Source: Gammaproteobacteria bacterium
Lineage (GTDB): Bacteria; Pseudomonadota; Gammaproteobacteria; GCA-001735895
Reading direction: 5' to 3'
Assembly: GCA_026989015.1 (NCBI GenBank)
Contig: JALSKD010000173.1
Location: 1 to 44,247, forward strand
Length of the DNA: 44,247 bases
Under the pieces are notes generated by a model, which was not told where the DNA came from, did not search any database, and worked only from the letters and a program-made list of their open reading frames with translations. Below, piece after piece: positions 43,845 through 44,247 of this stretch; positions within the stretch are counted from its first letter, which is position 1, and each line of letters starts with the position of its first letter. Both the position numbers and the translations under genes were made by a program.

Positions 43845-44247
43845 ATGAAACGCTGGCTCGCTCCACTTCTGGTTCTGTTTGCTGCTACGGAGGCAATGGC
43901 CATGGACATGACGCTGACATCCCCCGCCTTTGCGCCCGGCACGGAAATACCTGCCCGCCATACCTGCGAAGGCGATGACCTCTCCCCTGCACTCTCCTGG
44001 AGCGGCCTGCCGGAAGGCACCCGCAGTCTGGCGCTGATCGTCGACGATCCGGACGCTCCGGACCCCGCCGCGCCGCGCATGACCTGGGTGCATTGGGTGC
44101 TGTACAACCTGCCCCCGGAACTTCAGGGCCTGCCCGAAGGCGTCACCCCCGAGCGCCTGCCGCCCGGCACCGTCGAGGGCATCAACGACTGGAAGCGCAC
44201 CGGTTACGGTGGCCCCTGCCCACCGGTCGGCCGCCACCGCTATTTCT
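43845..44247 (+). CDS. YbhB/YbcL-family PEBP protein, exported, partial
   Basis: Starts at ATG 43845, 41 nt after the SDR stop, and stays open for 134 codons to the window edge. Residues 1-20 (MKRWLAPLLVLFAATEAMAM) are a signal peptide. LTSPAFAPGTEIPARHTCEG, LSWSGLPEGTRSLALIVDDP-type sequence (DDPDAPDP) and TWVHWVLYNLPP are the ligand-site signatures of the phosphatidylethanolamine-binding/Raf-kinase-inhibitor-like family; GYGGPCPPVGRHRYF near the end is the conserved GxxPP block. The C-terminal third is outside the window. Bacterial roles are poorly known. Confidence 0.92.
   Translation, partial: MKRWLAPLLVLFAATEAMAMDMTLTSPAFAPGTEIPARHTCEGDDLSPALSWSGLPEGTRSLALIVDDPDAPDPAAPRMTWVHWVLYNLPPELQGLPEGVTPERLPPGTVEGINDWKRTGYGGPCPPVGRHRYF

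Overview
The window is most likely chromosomal DNA from a GC-rich gammaproteobacterium. Family resemblances (CysB, XthA, GcvP, a Ralstonia-type soluble NAD hydrogenase, PEP-CTERM sorting, CZB chemoreceptor, DUF1538 transporters) would fit a metabolically versatile, facultatively anaerobic, possibly haloalkaliphilic or sulfur-oxidising lineage such as Chromatiales/Ectothiorhodospiraceae. That placement is inference; no rRNA or tRNA gene is present. Most of the window is densely packed with overlapping genes. The first ~1.7 kb is visibly AT-richer and looks foreign.

Region 1 (1-3.4 kb), minus strand: a 5'-partial secreted beta-sandwich protein, a second secreted concanavalin-A-like protein, a decayed IS3-family transposase abutting a response-regulator fragment, and a PL7 alginate-lyase-like lipoprotein split by an eight-G tract. 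Region 2 (3.4-3.84 kb): noncoding, holding a ~286-bp MITE-like element with 27-bp terminal inverted repeats and nested hairpins. Region 3 (3.84-12.2 kb), minus strand: a glycine-catabolic operon xre/cupin-gcvT-gcvH-gcvP-gcvR-like-glyA-sdaA, which would turn glycine into serine and then pyruvate. Region 4 (12.3-13.5 kb): a PEP-CTERM protein gene with a terminator, a good sigma-54 promoter and two helically phased TGTC-N10-GACA-type palindromes upstream.

Region 5 (13.5-18.5 kb), plus strand: an ABC importer (binding protein with a long C-terminal extension, fused permease, ATPase) followed by a c-type cytochrome that ends in what looks like a DsbC-type dimerisation domain. Region 6 (18.5-20.9 kb): an EptA-like phosphoethanolamine transferase and a PAP2 phosphatase, plausibly lipid A or phospholipid modifiers. 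Region 7 (20.9-24.2 kb): an overlapping operon of two DUF1538 membrane proteins, a PII-like protein, a CBS-pair protein, an unknown exported protein and a TlpA-like thioredoxin. Region 8 (24.3-28.4 kb): a soluble CZB chemoreceptor, DUF2288, an exported lipase-like hydrolase, thioredoxin and PPK2; an FNR/ANR-type box sits before ppk2.

Region 9 (28.4-34.1 kb), minus strand: a complete hoxFUYHWI operon for NAD-reducing NiFe hydrogenase with a candidate sigma-54 promoter. Region 10 (34.5-36.6 kb): a CDF metal exporter and cysB. Region 11 (36.6-43.0 kb), minus strand: a divergent aldehyde:ferredoxin oxidoreductase-family enzyme, then a tight run of TRIC/UPF0126 channel, Crp/Fnr regulator, exonuclease III, YihY, DUF924 and a small unknown protein. 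Region 12 (43.1-44.2 kb), plus strand: an SDR and a truncated-by-window PEBP-family protein.

Strongest leads for undescribed biology: the ABC importer/cytochrome c-DsbC_N gene set, the DUF1538-PII-CBS operon, the sigma-54/palindrome control region of the PEP-CTERM gene, the variant AOR-family enzyme, and the MITE-like palindromic element.
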